The notes below the pieces were generated by a model. That model was not told the DNA's origin and did not search any database. It worked only from the letters and a program-made list of their open reading frames with translations. Positions 23,290 to 31,753 of a DNA stretch of 39,030 nucleotides are shown piece after piece. The stretch lies in the NCBI RefSeq assembly GCF_016918015.1, contig NZ_JAERMK010000018.1, forward strand, positions 19,923 through 58,952. The letters are read 5' to 3'. Numbering within the stretch: position 1 is the first letter of the stretch; every line of letters begins with the position of its first letter. The position numbers and the translations under genes are program-made. The stretch comes from Glycomyces sp. YM15 (GTDB lineage: Bacteria > Actinomycetota > Actinomycetes > Mycobacteriales > Micromonosporaceae).

Positions 23290-25830
23290 TCAGTCCGCCG
23301 GCCCCTTCGCCCGCGGCAGCGTCAGCACCATCGTCAGCCCGCCGCCCGGCGTCGCCTCCGGCACGAGCGAACCGCCCATCGCCTCGGCCAGCCCGCGCGA
23401 GAGCGCCAATCCGAGCCCGACGCCCGTCGTGTTGTCCCGGTCGCCCAGACGCTGGAACGGCGTGAACATCAGCTCCCGGTCCTCGTCCGGCACACCCGGC
23501 CCCTGGTCGACGATCCGCAGATGCACCTGGTCGCCGTAGACGCTCGCACCGACCATCGGCGGCCGACCCGGCGGACTGAACCGCAACGCATTCGCGACGA
23601 CGTTCACCAGGATGCGCTGCAGCAGACCAGGGTCGGTCGAGACCTCCGGCAGCTCCCCGGGAATGTCGAGCCGCACCCCCGAAGCCGCCTCGCCCAGCTC
23701 GTCCAACGCGGTCGGCAGCGCCTCCTCCAATGCGATCGGCACGACGGTCGCACCCAGCACCCCCGCCTGCAGGCGCGACATGTCGAGCAGGTTGTCGACC
23801 AGGCTCGTCAACCGCGCGAGCGAAGCCTCCGCCGCCTCCAGCAACTCCGCCCGCTCCTCGGCGGAGAACAACGCCTCGGAGGACTTCAGACTGCTCACGG
23901 CCACCCGCACCGACGCGAGCGGCGTCCGCAGATCGTGCGAGACCGCCGCCAGCAGCGCCGTACGCAACTTGTCGGTGTCCGTCAACCGCTGCACCGCCTC
24001 GGCCTGGCGCTCCAGCCGCTGGCGCTCGAGCGCGGCGGCCGCGTGCATCGCGAACGCCTGCGCGATACGACGATCGGACGCCGCGAGCGTATGCCCGCGC
24101 AACGCCAACGCGAGATCGTCGTTGATCGGCAGGTCGTTCTCCGCCGCGCCCGGGCTCGCGCAGCCCTCGCCCGCGCACGCCGCCACCCGCCACAGCCTCG
24201 GATCCTGCCGCTCGGCCGGCCCCGCACCGGGCTCGATCCGCTCCATCAGCGTCGCCGATTCGAGCGAGAACGTCTCCCGCAACTGCTCCAGCAGGTCCTC
24301 CACCCGGTTCCCGCCGCGCAATACGTTGCCCGCCAACGTGGCCAGGGTCTGCGCCTCGGCGCTGGCACGGGAGGCGAGCCGGGCGCGCGCCGCCGAAACG
24401 TTCACCACCGCCGCCCCGCCCAGAGCGAGCGCCACGAAGAGGAACAGGGCGATGAGCTGCTCCCGGTCGTCCACCCCGAACGCGAAGTACGGCTCGGTGA
24501 AGCAGAAGTTCAGCAGCGCGAACCCGAGCAGGGTCGCCAGCAGCGCGGGCCACATGCCGCCGGTGAGCGTGAGGCCCATGACGGCGGTGAGGACGAGGAG
24601 GATCATCGTGGTCAGCGGCAGGTCGTCGCGGAACGGGGTGAGCAACGCGACTATCGCAGGAATCCCCAAGAACGCCAAAGCGATCCCCAAACGCCTGCGG
24701 CCGCCGATGGCCCCCCGCACGACGTTCCCCCGATTGACGGCCGCGACCCGCTCGTGGGTGACGAGGTGGACGTCGATCGATCCCGAACGCGCCGTGGTCG
24801 TCACGCCCACGCCGCGCGAGAGCATCTGCGCGAACCGGCCCCGCCGCGAGGCCCCGAGCACGAGCTGCGTCGCGTTCACCCCGCGCGCGAACTCGAGCAG
24901 CGCGGAGGGAATCGACTCGCCGATGACCTGGTGGTAGCTGCCGCCGAGGTCTTCGACCAGGAGACGCTGACGCGCGAGGTTCCGGGCGGCACGGGCGCTG
25001 GTGAGCCCGTCGCCGGACGCCACGTACACGGCTTTGAGGTCGGCGCCGCCGGAGCGCGCCGCGATGCGGGCGGCGCGGCGGATGAGCGTGTCGCCCTCGT
25101 CGCCGCCGGACAGCGCCACGACCACGCGCTCCTTGGATTCCCAAGTGGCCGTGATGTGCTGGTCCTCGCGGTACTGCTCCAGCTGGTCCTCGACCTTGTC
25201 GGCCAGCCACAGGAGCGCGATCTCCCGCAGCGCCGTCAGGTTCCCGACCCGGAAGTAGTTGGCGAGGGCGGCGTCCACCTTCTCGGCCGGGTAGACGTTC
25301 CCGTGGAGCATCCGCCGCCGCAGCGCCTCCGGCGTGATGTCGGCGAGTTCGACCTGGTCGGCACGGCGCACCACCTCATCGGGCACCGTTTCGCGCTGCG
25401 GCACTCCGGTGATCGCGGCGACCACGTCGTTGAGCGATTCCAAGTGCTGGATGTTCACCGTCGAGATGACATCGATCCCGGCCTCGAGCAGCGCGTCGAT
25501 GTCCTCCCAGCGTTTGGTGTGGCGCGAGCCGGGCACGTTGGTGTGCGCGAGCTCGTCGACGAGGGCGACCCGCGGGGCGCGCGCCAGGACGGCGTCGAGG
25601 TCGAACTCCTCGAACGTGCCGCCCCGGTACTGGACGGCGCGGCGCGGCACCGTCTCGAGGCCCGTGAGCAGTTCGGCGGTCCGCTTCCTGCCGTGGGTCT
25701 CGACGAAGCCGACGACCACGTCGGTGCCCCGCTCGGCGCGGCGGTGCGCCTCTTCGAGCGCGGCGAAGGTCTTGCCGACCCCGGGGGCGGCCCCGAGGTA
25801 GATCCGCAGTTGGCCACGTGTCACAGCCAT
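23290..25830 (-). CDS. kdpD: Osmosensitive K+ channel sensor kinase KdpD
   Basis: Membrane histidine kinase of 846 residues. The N-terminal KdpD domain carries the ATP loop GAAPGVGKT (13-21) and the block GFVETHGRKRTAELLTGLE. The sequence VDELAHTNVPGSRHTKRWEDI follows (in parts). Next comes a universal-stress-like region (about 230-370), four close membrane helices (about 385-480) and a GAF-like region. The kinase core contains His632 (VSHDLRTPLAS) and the G2 box VGLGLALSRGLAEAMGG. Length and order are complete. Normally it works with response regulator KdpE to induce the KdpFABC pump. Here no kdpE follows, and only fragments of kdpB and kdpC precede it, so it appears orphaned. A basic 39-residue frame overlaps its stop (23171-23290) but is not KdpE. 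Confidence 0.96.
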   Translation of the reverse strand: MAVTRGQLRIYLGAAPGVGKTFAALEEAHRRAERGTDVVVGFVETHGRKRTAELLTGLETVPRRAVQYRGGTFEEFDLDAVLARAPRVALVDELAHTNVPGSRHTKRWEDIDALLEAGIDVISTVNIQHLESLNDVVAAITGVPQRETVPDEVVRRADQVELADITPEALRRRMLHGNVYPAEKVDAALANYFRVGNLTALREIALLWLADKVEDQLEQYREDQHITATWESKERVVVALSGGDEGDTLIRRAARIAARSGGADLKAVYVASGDGLTSARAARNLARQRLLVEDLGGSYHQVIGESIPSALLEFARGVNATQLVLGASRRGRFAQMLSRGVGVTTTARSGSIDVHLVTHERVAAVNRGNVVRGAIGGRRRLGIALAFLGIPAIVALLTPFRDDLPLTTMILLVLTAVMGLTLTGGMWPALLATLLGFALLNFCFTEPYFAFGVDDREQLIALFLFVALALGGAAVVNVSAARARLASRASAEAQTLATLAGNVLRGGNRVEDLLEQLRETFSLESATLMERIEPGAGPAERQDPRLWRVAACAGEGCASPGAAENDLPINDDLALALRGHTLAASDRRIAQAFAMHAAAALERQRLERQAEAVQRLTDTDKLRTALLAAVSHDLRTPLASVRVAVSSLKSSEALFSAEERAELLEAAEASLARLTSLVDNLLDMSRLQAGVLGATVVPIALEEALPTALDELGEAASGVRLDIPGELPEVSTDPGLLQRILVNVVANALRFSPPGRPPMVGASVYGDQVHLRIVDQGPGVPDEDRELMFTPFQRLGDRDNTTGVGLGLALSRGLAEAMGGSLVPEATPGGGLTMVLTLPRAKGPAD

Positions 25831-25873
25831 GAGGATCCTCGTTTCCGCTCGCGGCCGCCACCCGGTCCGGCCA

Positions 25874-25990
25874 TCATGTGACGGGGCATTCCTCGTCGAG
25901 GGCCAGGTGGAGTTCGAGGACGTTCACGCCGGGTTCGCCGATGAACCCGAGGAACGCGCTCGCCTCGCGTTCAGCGGCGATCACGGGGCC
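25874..25990 (-). pseudogene. C-terminal remnant of kdpC
   Basis: The minus-strand frame ending at 25874 reads AAEREASAFLGFIGEPGVNVLELHLALDE, which is the conserved end of KdpC (family pattern LGFLGEPRVNVLxLNLALD). It ends 44 bp before kdpD, exactly where kdpC should end. Upstream in the same frame the KdpC body is missing and the translation becomes the shadow of other sequence. Only about 38 codons survive. Confidence 0.75.
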
Positions 25991-26015
25991 GCAGCCGCTC
26001 GTCCACGAGGCTGAG

Positions 26016-26253
26016 GTGCGGTGGTGGGGATCAGGCACATGAGCAGGGCGATCGGCACGATCCCGGTGACGCCCTCCTGATTCAGGACCGTGGAGTTCGG
26101 AGCGGCGGCCATGTGGTCCTTGGCGATGATCGCGACGGGCTGCATCGTGACCACGGCCATCAGGAAGATGACCGCCATGGCCGCGAGCAGGATGTTCAGC
26201 GCGGGCACCGACCGGTCGCCGCCTCGGACCGGCGTCGACTTCGTTCGCGAGAT
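26016..26253 (-). pseudogene. Internal remnant of kdpB (K+ ATPase)
   Basis: A minus-strand frame of about 78 codons reads ALNILLAAMAVIFLMAVVTM, then GVTGIVPIALLMCLIPTT. These are the two membrane stretches just before the IPTTIGALLSAIGIAGMDR region of KdpB. Similarity stops sharply after LIPTT; the phosphorylation domain and everything to the C-terminus are gone, and the KdpC tail follows within about 30 bp in another frame. The upstream part (KSTPVRGGDRSVP) is also altered compared with the usual KTPNEIA. No start or ribosome site is credible. Confidence 0.7.
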
Positions 26254-26274
26254 CGCCAGGGGAGCAATGCCAGC

Positions 26275-26305
26275 GGGAGCGGCCATCGCACGGATGGCCG
26301 CTCCC
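26275..26305 (-). terminator. Terminator hairpin of the secreted GH32 gene
   Basis: GGGAGCGGCCAT (26275-26286) pairs perfectly with ATGGCCGCTCCC (26294-26305) over a 7-nt loop. It lies 8 nt after the GH32 stop. No clear U-tract, which is common in GC-rich actinomycetes. Confidence 0.75.
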
Positions 26306-26312
26306 GGTCCAC

Positions 26313-27845
26313 TCAGATCTGACGGAACTCGGTAATGGTGACGTCGTTGAACACCGCCGGACCGCCGTCCGTGAACAGGGCCAGGCGGTCGTCCCCGGGC
26401 TGGGCGTACACGAGGCTCGAGTGCACGTAGCGGCCGTCGTCCATGAACGCCTCCACCGAGAGGTTGTCGACCAGGATCCGCAGCGTCGCCTCCTTCCGGG
26501 AGGCGTCGAACGGAGTGCGGCTCTCCATCCACCGGCCGGTGGCGTCGGGGTTCCCGGTGTACGCCCGGTTGAGGTACGCATAGCCGCCGGCGAGGTAGAC
26601 GCCCGCGTCGGCGTGGCGCGAGCCGTCCGCCGACAACCGCAGCTGCATCCCGAGGTTGTCGAGCTGGTTCCAGGTGACTCTGGTCCGGACCTCGTAGGCG
26701 CGGCCGCGATAGTCGAGCGGCGTGATGCCGTCGACCGCGACATCGCCGAGGCTCACCGTCCGCTCGGCGTGGTCGGCGAGCGTGCGGACCGGCGTCGAGA
26801 GCAGCACCGGTTCCGTTGGGCTGTACCAGTGCAGCGCGATCTCCCGCACGATCGAGTCGGTGCCGTTGAACGCGTCGGCCTCCCACGAAGGGGTCTCGCC
26901 GAAGTAATCCCAGTGGTTCATCCACCCGATGGCGTAACGGGTCCTCGGGTCGATCCGGCCGCCGGTGCGCCGCTCCCAGGTGACCGCTCCGTACCAGTCC
27001 CAGCCGTGGTCCAGCCACTTCGGGTCCGCGTGATCCGGGACGAACGTGGTGCCGTTCCATTCGCCCGTCCAGTACGCGTAGGTCGCGGGGCCGCCGGAGC
27101 CCTTGGCATTGGCGCTGGCGCCCAGCACCCAGCGGCCGGGACCGGTGGAGGATTCGAGCCAGAACAGGTCGGGGCATTCGAGGACGCCGATGCCCTGCTT
27201 GATGAAGCCTTCGGTGTACGACCAGCTCTTGAGGTCCGTGGAGCAATAGAAGCCGATCTTGTCGTTCTCGGCGAGGGCCATCACCCACTGTGAGCGCTGT
27301 GCGTCCCAGATGACCTTCGGGTCGCGGAAGTCGACGACGCCGGGGTTCGGCAGCACGGCCGGCTCATGGCGGCCGAAGGTCCGGCCGCCGTCGATGGAGT
27401 AGAAGAGGAACTGCGCCTGGCGGTGCGGGGCCGTCGCGAAGCGGTCCTCCTGGGTGGCGAGGGCGATGATCGCTCCCGCGCCGAATCCGGCGGTGTTCGC
27501 CTCGTCGACCACGAGGCATCCGGACCAGATCGATCCGTTCGGGTTCGTCTCCTTCGGAATGGCGGTGCCGAGGTCGGCGAAGGCGACGTTGTCGTCTGTT
27601 GCGGCGATCCGCCAAGAGGTGCCGGTGCCGAGTTCGGGGTAGTCCTTGTTGTAGAGGTAGTAGTAGTACGTCTTGCCGTCCACGTGGATCGGTCGCTGCG
27701 GATCGTTCTTCCAGTGGTCGGGAACGGAGAAGTGGTAGACGGGCCGATAGGTTTCGTCTTGGGCTGCGGCCGGGCTTCCCACCAGGGTCACCGTTCCGCC
27801 TACGGCGGCGGCGCGCAGGAGGTTCCTTCTTGATGTTCGCGGCAT
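26313..27845 (-). CDS. Secreted GH32 fructan hydrolase (levanase/inulinase-like)
   Basis: Glycoside hydrolase family 32 enzyme of 510 residues that releases fructose from levan, inulin or sucrose outside the cell. A Tat signal is seen at the start (RTSRRNLLRAAAVGG, cleavage near SPAAAQ). The five-blade propeller holds nucleophile Asp48 (WKNDPQ), the RDP motif with Asp175 (FRDPK) and acid/base Glu223 (ECPDLF). A C-terminal beta-sandwich ends with FTDGGPAVFNDVTITEF. ATG 27845 is chosen because GGAG lies 5 nt upstream and it puts the twin Arg at residues 6-7; ATG 27881 is possible. It stands alone, 114 bp from the end of the fructan operon, with four phased GGTTAA-like repeats upstream. Exo versus endo action is undecided. 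Confidence 0.93.
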   Translation of the reverse strand: MPRTSRRNLLRAAAVGGTVTLVGSPAAAQDETYRPVYHFSVPDHWKNDPQRPIHVDGKTYYYYLYNKDYPELGTGTSWRIAATDDNVAFADLGTAIPKETNPNGSIWSGCLVVDEANTAGFGAGAIIALATQEDRFATAPHRQAQFLFYSIDGGRTFGRHEPAVLPNPGVVDFRDPKVIWDAQRSQWVMALAENDKIGFYCSTDLKSWSYTEGFIKQGIGVLECPDLFWLESSTGPGRWVLGASANAKGSGGPATYAYWTGEWNGTTFVPDHADPKWLDHGWDWYGAVTWERRTGGRIDPRTRYAIGWMNHWDYFGETPSWEADAFNGTDSIVREIALHWYSPTEPVLLSTPVRTLADHAERTVSLGDVAVDGITPLDYRGRAYEVRTRVTWNQLDNLGMQLRLSADGSRHADAGVYLAGGYAYLNRAYTGNPDATGRWMESRTPFDASRKEATLRILVDNLSVEAFMDDGRYVHSSLVYAQPGDDRLALFTDGGPAVFNDVTITEFRQI

Positions 27846-27898
27846 CATCGCTCCAAACTCGTGCATCGGAATCGATCTCAATATCGAAGATCATAAAT

Positions 27899-27950
27899 GG
27901 TTAAACACAGTTAAATCCATCTATATGAGAGGTTAATTCCGGTTAATTCG
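27899..27950. promoter_or_regulatory. Four phased GGTTAA direct repeats upstream of secreted GH32
   Basis: TTAA cores begin at 27901, 27911, 27933 and 27943, spaced 10, 22 and 10 bp, so all face one side of the helix. Three read GGTTAA and one AGTTAA. The half-site resembles that of the lacI-operon palindrome (GGTTAAT at 34106), but here the copies are direct rather than inverted. Confidence 0.55.
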
Positions 27951-27952
27951 AA

Positions 27953-27980
27953 AGGGCCGACCCGAACACGGATCGGCCCT
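27953..27980 (-). terminator. Terminator hairpin after the fructokinase gene
   Basis: AGGGCCGA (27953-27960) pairs perfectly with TCGGCCCT (27973-27980) around a 12-nt loop that can close further by CCG/CGG. It lies 14 nt after the fructokinase stop and upstream of the GH32 promoter repeats, separating the two transcripts. Confidence 0.75.
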
Positions 27981-27994
27981 CGAACGGCTCGCTG

Positions 27995-28909
27995 TCACAG
28001 TTCCGATCGGAACGGCGGGTTCGCGCCCGCCCTCGAGCAGGTGATCGCCGCCACTGTGGAAGCGAACGCGACGGCCTCGCGGGCCTCCCCGGCGGTGAGC
28101 CGGTCCAGGCCGCCCGGTCGCAGGCGGTCGTTCCGGCCCAGCCAGTCCAGCAGCGCCCCGCTGAAGGAATCGCCCGCGCCGACCGTGTCGACCATGTCGA
28201 CCGGCGCGGCGGGCACCGCGAACGCCTCGCCCCCGGCCCACACCAGCGAGCCCTCGCCGCCGCGCGTGACCACGACCAGCTTGCGGCCCTTCGTGATCCA
28301 GGACTCCGCGAGTTCGGCCGGATCGACTCCGGGCCAGATCCACTCCAGGTCCTCATCCGAGACCTTGACGATCGCGGCGAACTCGAGCCAGCGCTCCAGG
28401 CGCTCCCGGTAGCCCTCGCGGTCGCCGAGCAGGGCCGGGCGCACGTTCGGGTCGAGGCTGATCGTCGTGCCCGCACTGAGGTCCGTGAGCCACCGCTCGA
28501 CCACCGCGCCGCCGGGATCGACGGCGAGCGCGAGTGATCCGGCGTGGACCGCATCCAGGCCTGGACGGTGCGGCAGTTCGCCTTCGGTCCATTGCCAGTC
28601 GGCGGTGCCCTCTACATGGAACGCATAGCTCGCCGAGCCGACTGGGTCGACCGAGACGATCGCGAGGCTCGTCGGCTCCTTCGCGTCCACGACCCACCGG
28701 AGATCCACATCAGACGCTTCCAGGTGCGTCCGCAGCAGCCTCCCGAACGCGTCCCCGGAGACCCGCCCGAGGAAGGCGACCTCGGAGCCCAAGCGCCCCA
28801 GCGTGACCGCCACGTTCATCGGGCTGCCGCCCGGATGCGCGACCGGATGTCCGGCGTCCTCATGCCCGACCTTCAAGTCGATCAGGGCCTCGCCTACAAC
28901 ACCGATCAC
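27995..28909 (-). CDS. PfkB-family carbohydrate kinase, probable fructokinase
   Basis: Ribokinase-like sugar kinase of 304 residues that phosphorylates, by context, fructose released by the GH32 enzymes. Motif 1 is HPGGSPMNVAVTLGRLG (25-41) and the C-terminal ATP/catalytic motif is DTVGAGDSFSGALL with the catalytic Asp in GAGD. The start is GTG, overlapping the stop of the fructosidase gene by 4 nt. It is the last gene of the operon that begins with lacI, followed by a terminator hairpin. Specificity for fructose is inferred from the neighbours; the sequence alone allows other sugars. Confidence 0.92.
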   Translation of the reverse strand: MIGVVGEALIDLKVGHEDAGHPVAHPGGSPMNVAVTLGRLGSEVAFLGRVSGDAFGRLLRTHLEASDVDLRWVVDAKEPTSLAIVSVDPVGSASYAFHVEGTADWQWTEGELPHRPGLDAVHAGSLALAVDPGGAVVERWLTDLSAGTTISLDPNVRPALLGDREGYRERLERWLEFAAIVKVSDEDLEWIWPGVDPAELAESWITKGRKLVVVTRGGEGSLVWAGGEAFAVPAAPVDMVDTVGAGDSFSGALLDWLGRNDRLRPGGLDRLTAGEAREAVAFASTVAAITCSRAGANPPFRSEL

Positions 28910-29862
28910 TTGCGGACCAGCTTCTCTCCGTCCCAGCGGACGGGGATCGGGTCGGTGAGCTCGCCGACGAACTCGCCGTCCTCGAGGTTGCGGAAGCCGA
29001 TGATGACCGTCTGTCCGTCCACCTCATGCAGCCGGGCGGCGTAGAGGCTCTCGTGCTCGAACGGGCGGGCCTTGGCGATGTCGAAGACGGCGCCGTCCAG
29101 TCCTCCGAGCGGATCGTCGACGGGCACGACGTAGTTGTCGCCCTTCTCGCCCAGCGCCCGGCGCGCATCGGCCGCTTCGCCCTGGCCGCAGCAGAAGAGG
29201 AGCAGCCACTGGCCGTCCACGCGGTGCAGCTGCGTGACCTCGATCTGGCCGAAGCCGAGCGCGTCCGGACGGCTCAGCGGCGGCAGCACCTCCCAGGTCT
29301 CCAGGTCCGCCGAGCGCGCGTGCCCGACGACGCCGCGTTCGCGGGTCGCCTCGGGCCCTTCGACTCTCGCGGTGAACAGCATGTGCCAGGCGTCCTCGGT
29401 CCGGAACACCCAGGGGTCGCGGCAGGCCTCGTCGAACCAGTCCGACTCGGGGGAGAACCGCTCGTAGAAGCGCGGGTCGGCCTCGACCTGCGGGCCCGGT
29501 TCGCGGTGCCAGACAAGGAGGTCGTCGGAGACGGCCGAGCCGATCCGCTGCACGTTCCCGCCCTCGGCCCGGGAGACGCCGGTGTAGAACATGCGCCACC
29601 GTCCCGAGTCCTCGCGCACGATCGAGCCGGTCCAGGTGGCCTGGTCGTCCCAGGCGGGGGCGTCGGCGAAGACCAGTGCGTCCGGCAGCAGCGTCCAGTC
29701 CTTCAGGTCCGCGGAGACGGCGTGCCCGATGGAGGCGCGGTGGTGGCGGCGGCCCTCTTCCTGCAGCGCACGGGAGGCGCGCAGGAAGAACACGTGGTGC
29801 CGCCCGTCGTCGTCGGTCGCGTACCAGGAATCCCAGACCCAGTGGTCGGCGAGCTTGAGCAT
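28906..29862 (-). CDS. Intracellular GH32-like beta-fructosidase
   Basis: A 318-residue five-bladed-propeller hydrolase of clan GH-J (GH32/GH68-like), short because it lacks the C-terminal beta-sandwich of classical GH32. Likely catalytic residues are nucleophile Asp11 (WVWDSWY), Asp149 in the RDP motif (ACRDPWVF) and acid/base Glu208 (GFGQIEVTQLH). No signal peptide is present, so it should split imported fructo-oligosaccharides or sucrose in the cytoplasm. It lies 27 nt after the permease gene and overlaps the fructokinase start by 4 nt. Family membership is clear by motifs, the exact substrate is not. Confidence 0.85.
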   Translation of the reverse strand: MLKLADHWVWDSWYATDDDGRHHVFFLRASRALQEEGRRHHRASIGHAVSADLKDWTLLPDALVFADAPAWDDQATWTGSIVREDSGRWRMFYTGVSRAEGGNVQRIGSAVSDDLLVWHREPGPQVEADPRFYERFSPESDWFDEACRDPWVFRTEDAWHMLFTARVEGPEATRERGVVGHARSADLETWEVLPPLSRPDALGFGQIEVTQLHRVDGQWLLLFCCGQGEAADARRALGEKGDNYVVPVDDPLGGLDGAVFDIAKARPFEHESLYAARLHEVDGQTVIIGFRNLEDGEFVGELTDPIPVRWDGEKLVRK

Positions 29863-29889
29863 GAGTGTCCTTACTAGTGGGTGGGGAGT

Positions 29890-30777
29890 TCAGTCCTTCA
29901 TGCCCGCTGAGGCGATGGACTGGATGAACGCGCGCTGGAAGACGAGGAACACGATCACCATCGGCACGGTGATCATGGTGATGTAGGCCATCACTTCGCC
30001 CCAGGCGGTGTCGAGCTGGAAGAAGTATTGGACGCCGACCATGACGGGGCGCAGTTCTTCGCTCTGCACGGTCATGAGGGGCCACAGGTACGCGTTCCAG
30101 GTGGCGGGGGAGGTGACCACGGTGAGGATCGCGACCGTCGCGAACACGGGTTTGGAGAGGGGCACGATGATGCGCCAGTAGGTGCGCAGCCATCCGGCTC
30201 CGTCGATCGCGGCGGCCTCTTCGAGTCCCTTGGGGAGGCTCTTGAAGTACTGGGCGAACAGGAAGATCGAGAAGGCGTTCACGATGAACGGGATGATCTG
30301 GACGCGATAGCTGTTGAGCCAGCCGAACTCCAGCACCGGGGTGAGGCCGTCGAAGCCGATCCACGGCAGGTTCGCCACGAGGTACACCATCGGCACGATC
30401 GTGGTGTCGAACGGAAGGATGAGCGTGGTGATGATGAGGCCGAAGACCAGGCCGCGGCCCTTCCAGCGCATCCGGGCGAGCGCGTAGCCGCACATGGAGT
30501 TCACGATCAGGCCGAAGGCGGTGACCATGAAGGTGACGAACAGGGTGTTCCCGAGGAAGCGCCAGAACGGGACCCGGTCGAACACGGCCGCGTAGTTCGC
30601 GAGCGAGAGGTCCCCGACGGGCAGGAACGCCCTGAGCGAGTTCATGTCCGCGAAGATCTGGTGGTCGGTCTTGAGGCTCGCGGCGACCATGAACACGATG
30701 GGGAAGAGGAAGAAGGCCGCGAGCACGGTCATCGGGACGTAGGCCCACCCTCGGCGGGCGGCGGTGGCGGCGTTCAT
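29890..30777 (-). CDS. CUT1 ABC transporter permease (fructan oligosaccharide uptake, subunit 2)
   Basis: Permease of 295 residues, MalG/AraQ-like. Features are the N-terminal helix YVPMTVLAAFFLFPIVFMVAASL, five further helices and the EAA loop LEEAAAIDGAGWLRTYWRIIVPLS. It ends with FQRAFIQSIASAGMKD. The ATG overlaps the previous stop by 4 nt. It belongs to a different permease branch from the LplC-like ones at 1031, 17624 and 36992 and lacks their IGSVKG end. The presumed cargo is fructan-derived oligosaccharide or sucrose, from operon context. Confidence 0.93.
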   Translation of the reverse strand: MNAATAARRGWAYVPMTVLAAFFLFPIVFMVAASLKTDHQIFADMNSLRAFLPVGDLSLANYAAVFDRVPFWRFLGNTLFVTFMVTAFGLIVNSMCGYALARMRWKGRGLVFGLIITTLILPFDTTIVPMVYLVANLPWIGFDGLTPVLEFGWLNSYRVQIIPFIVNAFSIFLFAQYFKSLPKGLEEAAAIDGAGWLRTYWRIIVPLSKPVFATVAILTVVTSPATWNAYLWPLMTVQSEELRPVMVGVQYFFQLDTAWGEVMAYITMITVPMVIVFLVFQRAFIQSIASAGMKD

Positions 30778-31751
30778 GAGTCCTTGTCCCTCGTCAGGCG
30801 GCGCTGGACGAGCGCCAGGGTCAGCACGATGCAGAAGAAGATCAGCGAGAGCGCGGCGCCGTAGCCCATCTGCTGCTGCTGGAATCCCTTCTGGACGATC
30901 TGTAGCACGATGGTGCTGGTCGAGCCCACGGGTCCGCCGCCGGTCATGATGTTGACCTGCACGAACAGGCTCATCGCGGCGATCGTGATGGTGATGAGCA
31001 CGAACACGAAGGTGGGCTTGAGGAGCGGCAGCGTCAGGTGCCAGAACCTTTGCCACGGGGTGGTGCCGTCGAGCGCTCCGGCCTCGTAGACCTCTTCGGG
31101 GATGGTCTGGAGGCCGGCGAGCCAGATGATCATGTGGAATCCGACGCCCTGCCACACGCTCATGACCACGATGGCGCCCAAGGCGGTCGACGGGTTCGCG
31201 AGCCAGGCCTGCCCGGCCCACGCGCCGCCGGTGAGCATCGACAGCGCCGAGTTGACGAGACCGTCCTCCTGGTAGAGGAAGCGCCACAGGAGGCTGACGA
31301 CCACCATGGAGGTGATGACCGGCAGGAAGAACACGGTGCGGAAGAAGTTGCGCCCGGCGAGCTTCTGGTTGACCAGGAGCGCCAGGACCAGACCGAGCCC
31401 GCCCTGCAGCGGGACGACGATGCACGCGAACAGCAGCGTGTTGAACAGCGAGCGATGGAACGTGGCGTCCTCGCTGAAGGCCCGGCGGAAGTTCTCCAGG
31501 CCGATGAACTCGGGCGGGGTCGGCGAGATGAGCCTGGCATTGGTGAACGCCAGGACCAGAGAGACGACGGCCGGGCCGATGACGAAGACGAGGAGCAGCA
31601 CGATCCCGGGCACCGCGAAGGCGGTGCCGGCTCGCTGTTCGGCGCGGGAATGGCTGCGGCGCTTGCGCTTCTGCGGCGGGGCCGCCGCCGTGGCGGCGGC
31701 CCCTTCGATGGTGGGCGAGTCCGGGTACCGGCTCGCGAGCTTGGCGGCCAT
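30774..31751 (-). CDS. CUT1 ABC transporter permease (fructan oligosaccharide uptake, subunit 1)
   Basis: Permease of 325 residues, MalF/UgpA-like. An Ala/Lys/Arg-rich N-tail of about 45 residues precedes six helices, the first being TAFAVPGIVLLLVFVIGPAVVSL. The EAA loop reads VYEAGALDGTTPWQRFWHLTLPLL. ATG 31751 lies 2 nt after the binding-protein stop, and the stop overlaps the next permease ATG by 4 nt, so the three transporter genes are tightly coupled. Confidence 0.93.
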   Translation of the reverse strand: MAAKLASRYPDSPTIEGAAATAAAPPQKRKRRSHSRAEQRAGTAFAVPGIVLLLVFVIGPAVVSLVLAFTNARLISPTPPEFIGLENFRRAFSEDATFHRSLFNTLLFACIVVPLQGGLGLVLALLVNQKLAGRNFFRTVFFLPVITSMVVVSLLWRFLYQEDGLVNSALSMLTGGAWAGQAWLANPSTALGAIVVMSVWQGVGFHMIIWLAGLQTIPEEVYEAGALDGTTPWQRFWHLTLPLLKPTFVFVLITITIAAMSLFVQVNIMTGGGPVGSTSTIVLQIVQKGFQQQQMGYGAALSLIFFCIVLTLALVQRRLTRDKDS

Positions 31752-31753
31752 GG

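Noticed and set aside
23171..23290. 39-codon frame overlapping the kdpD stop as a possible kdpE
   Set aside because: It is very basic, far too short, and has no receiver or DNA-binding motif; at most a spurious frame.
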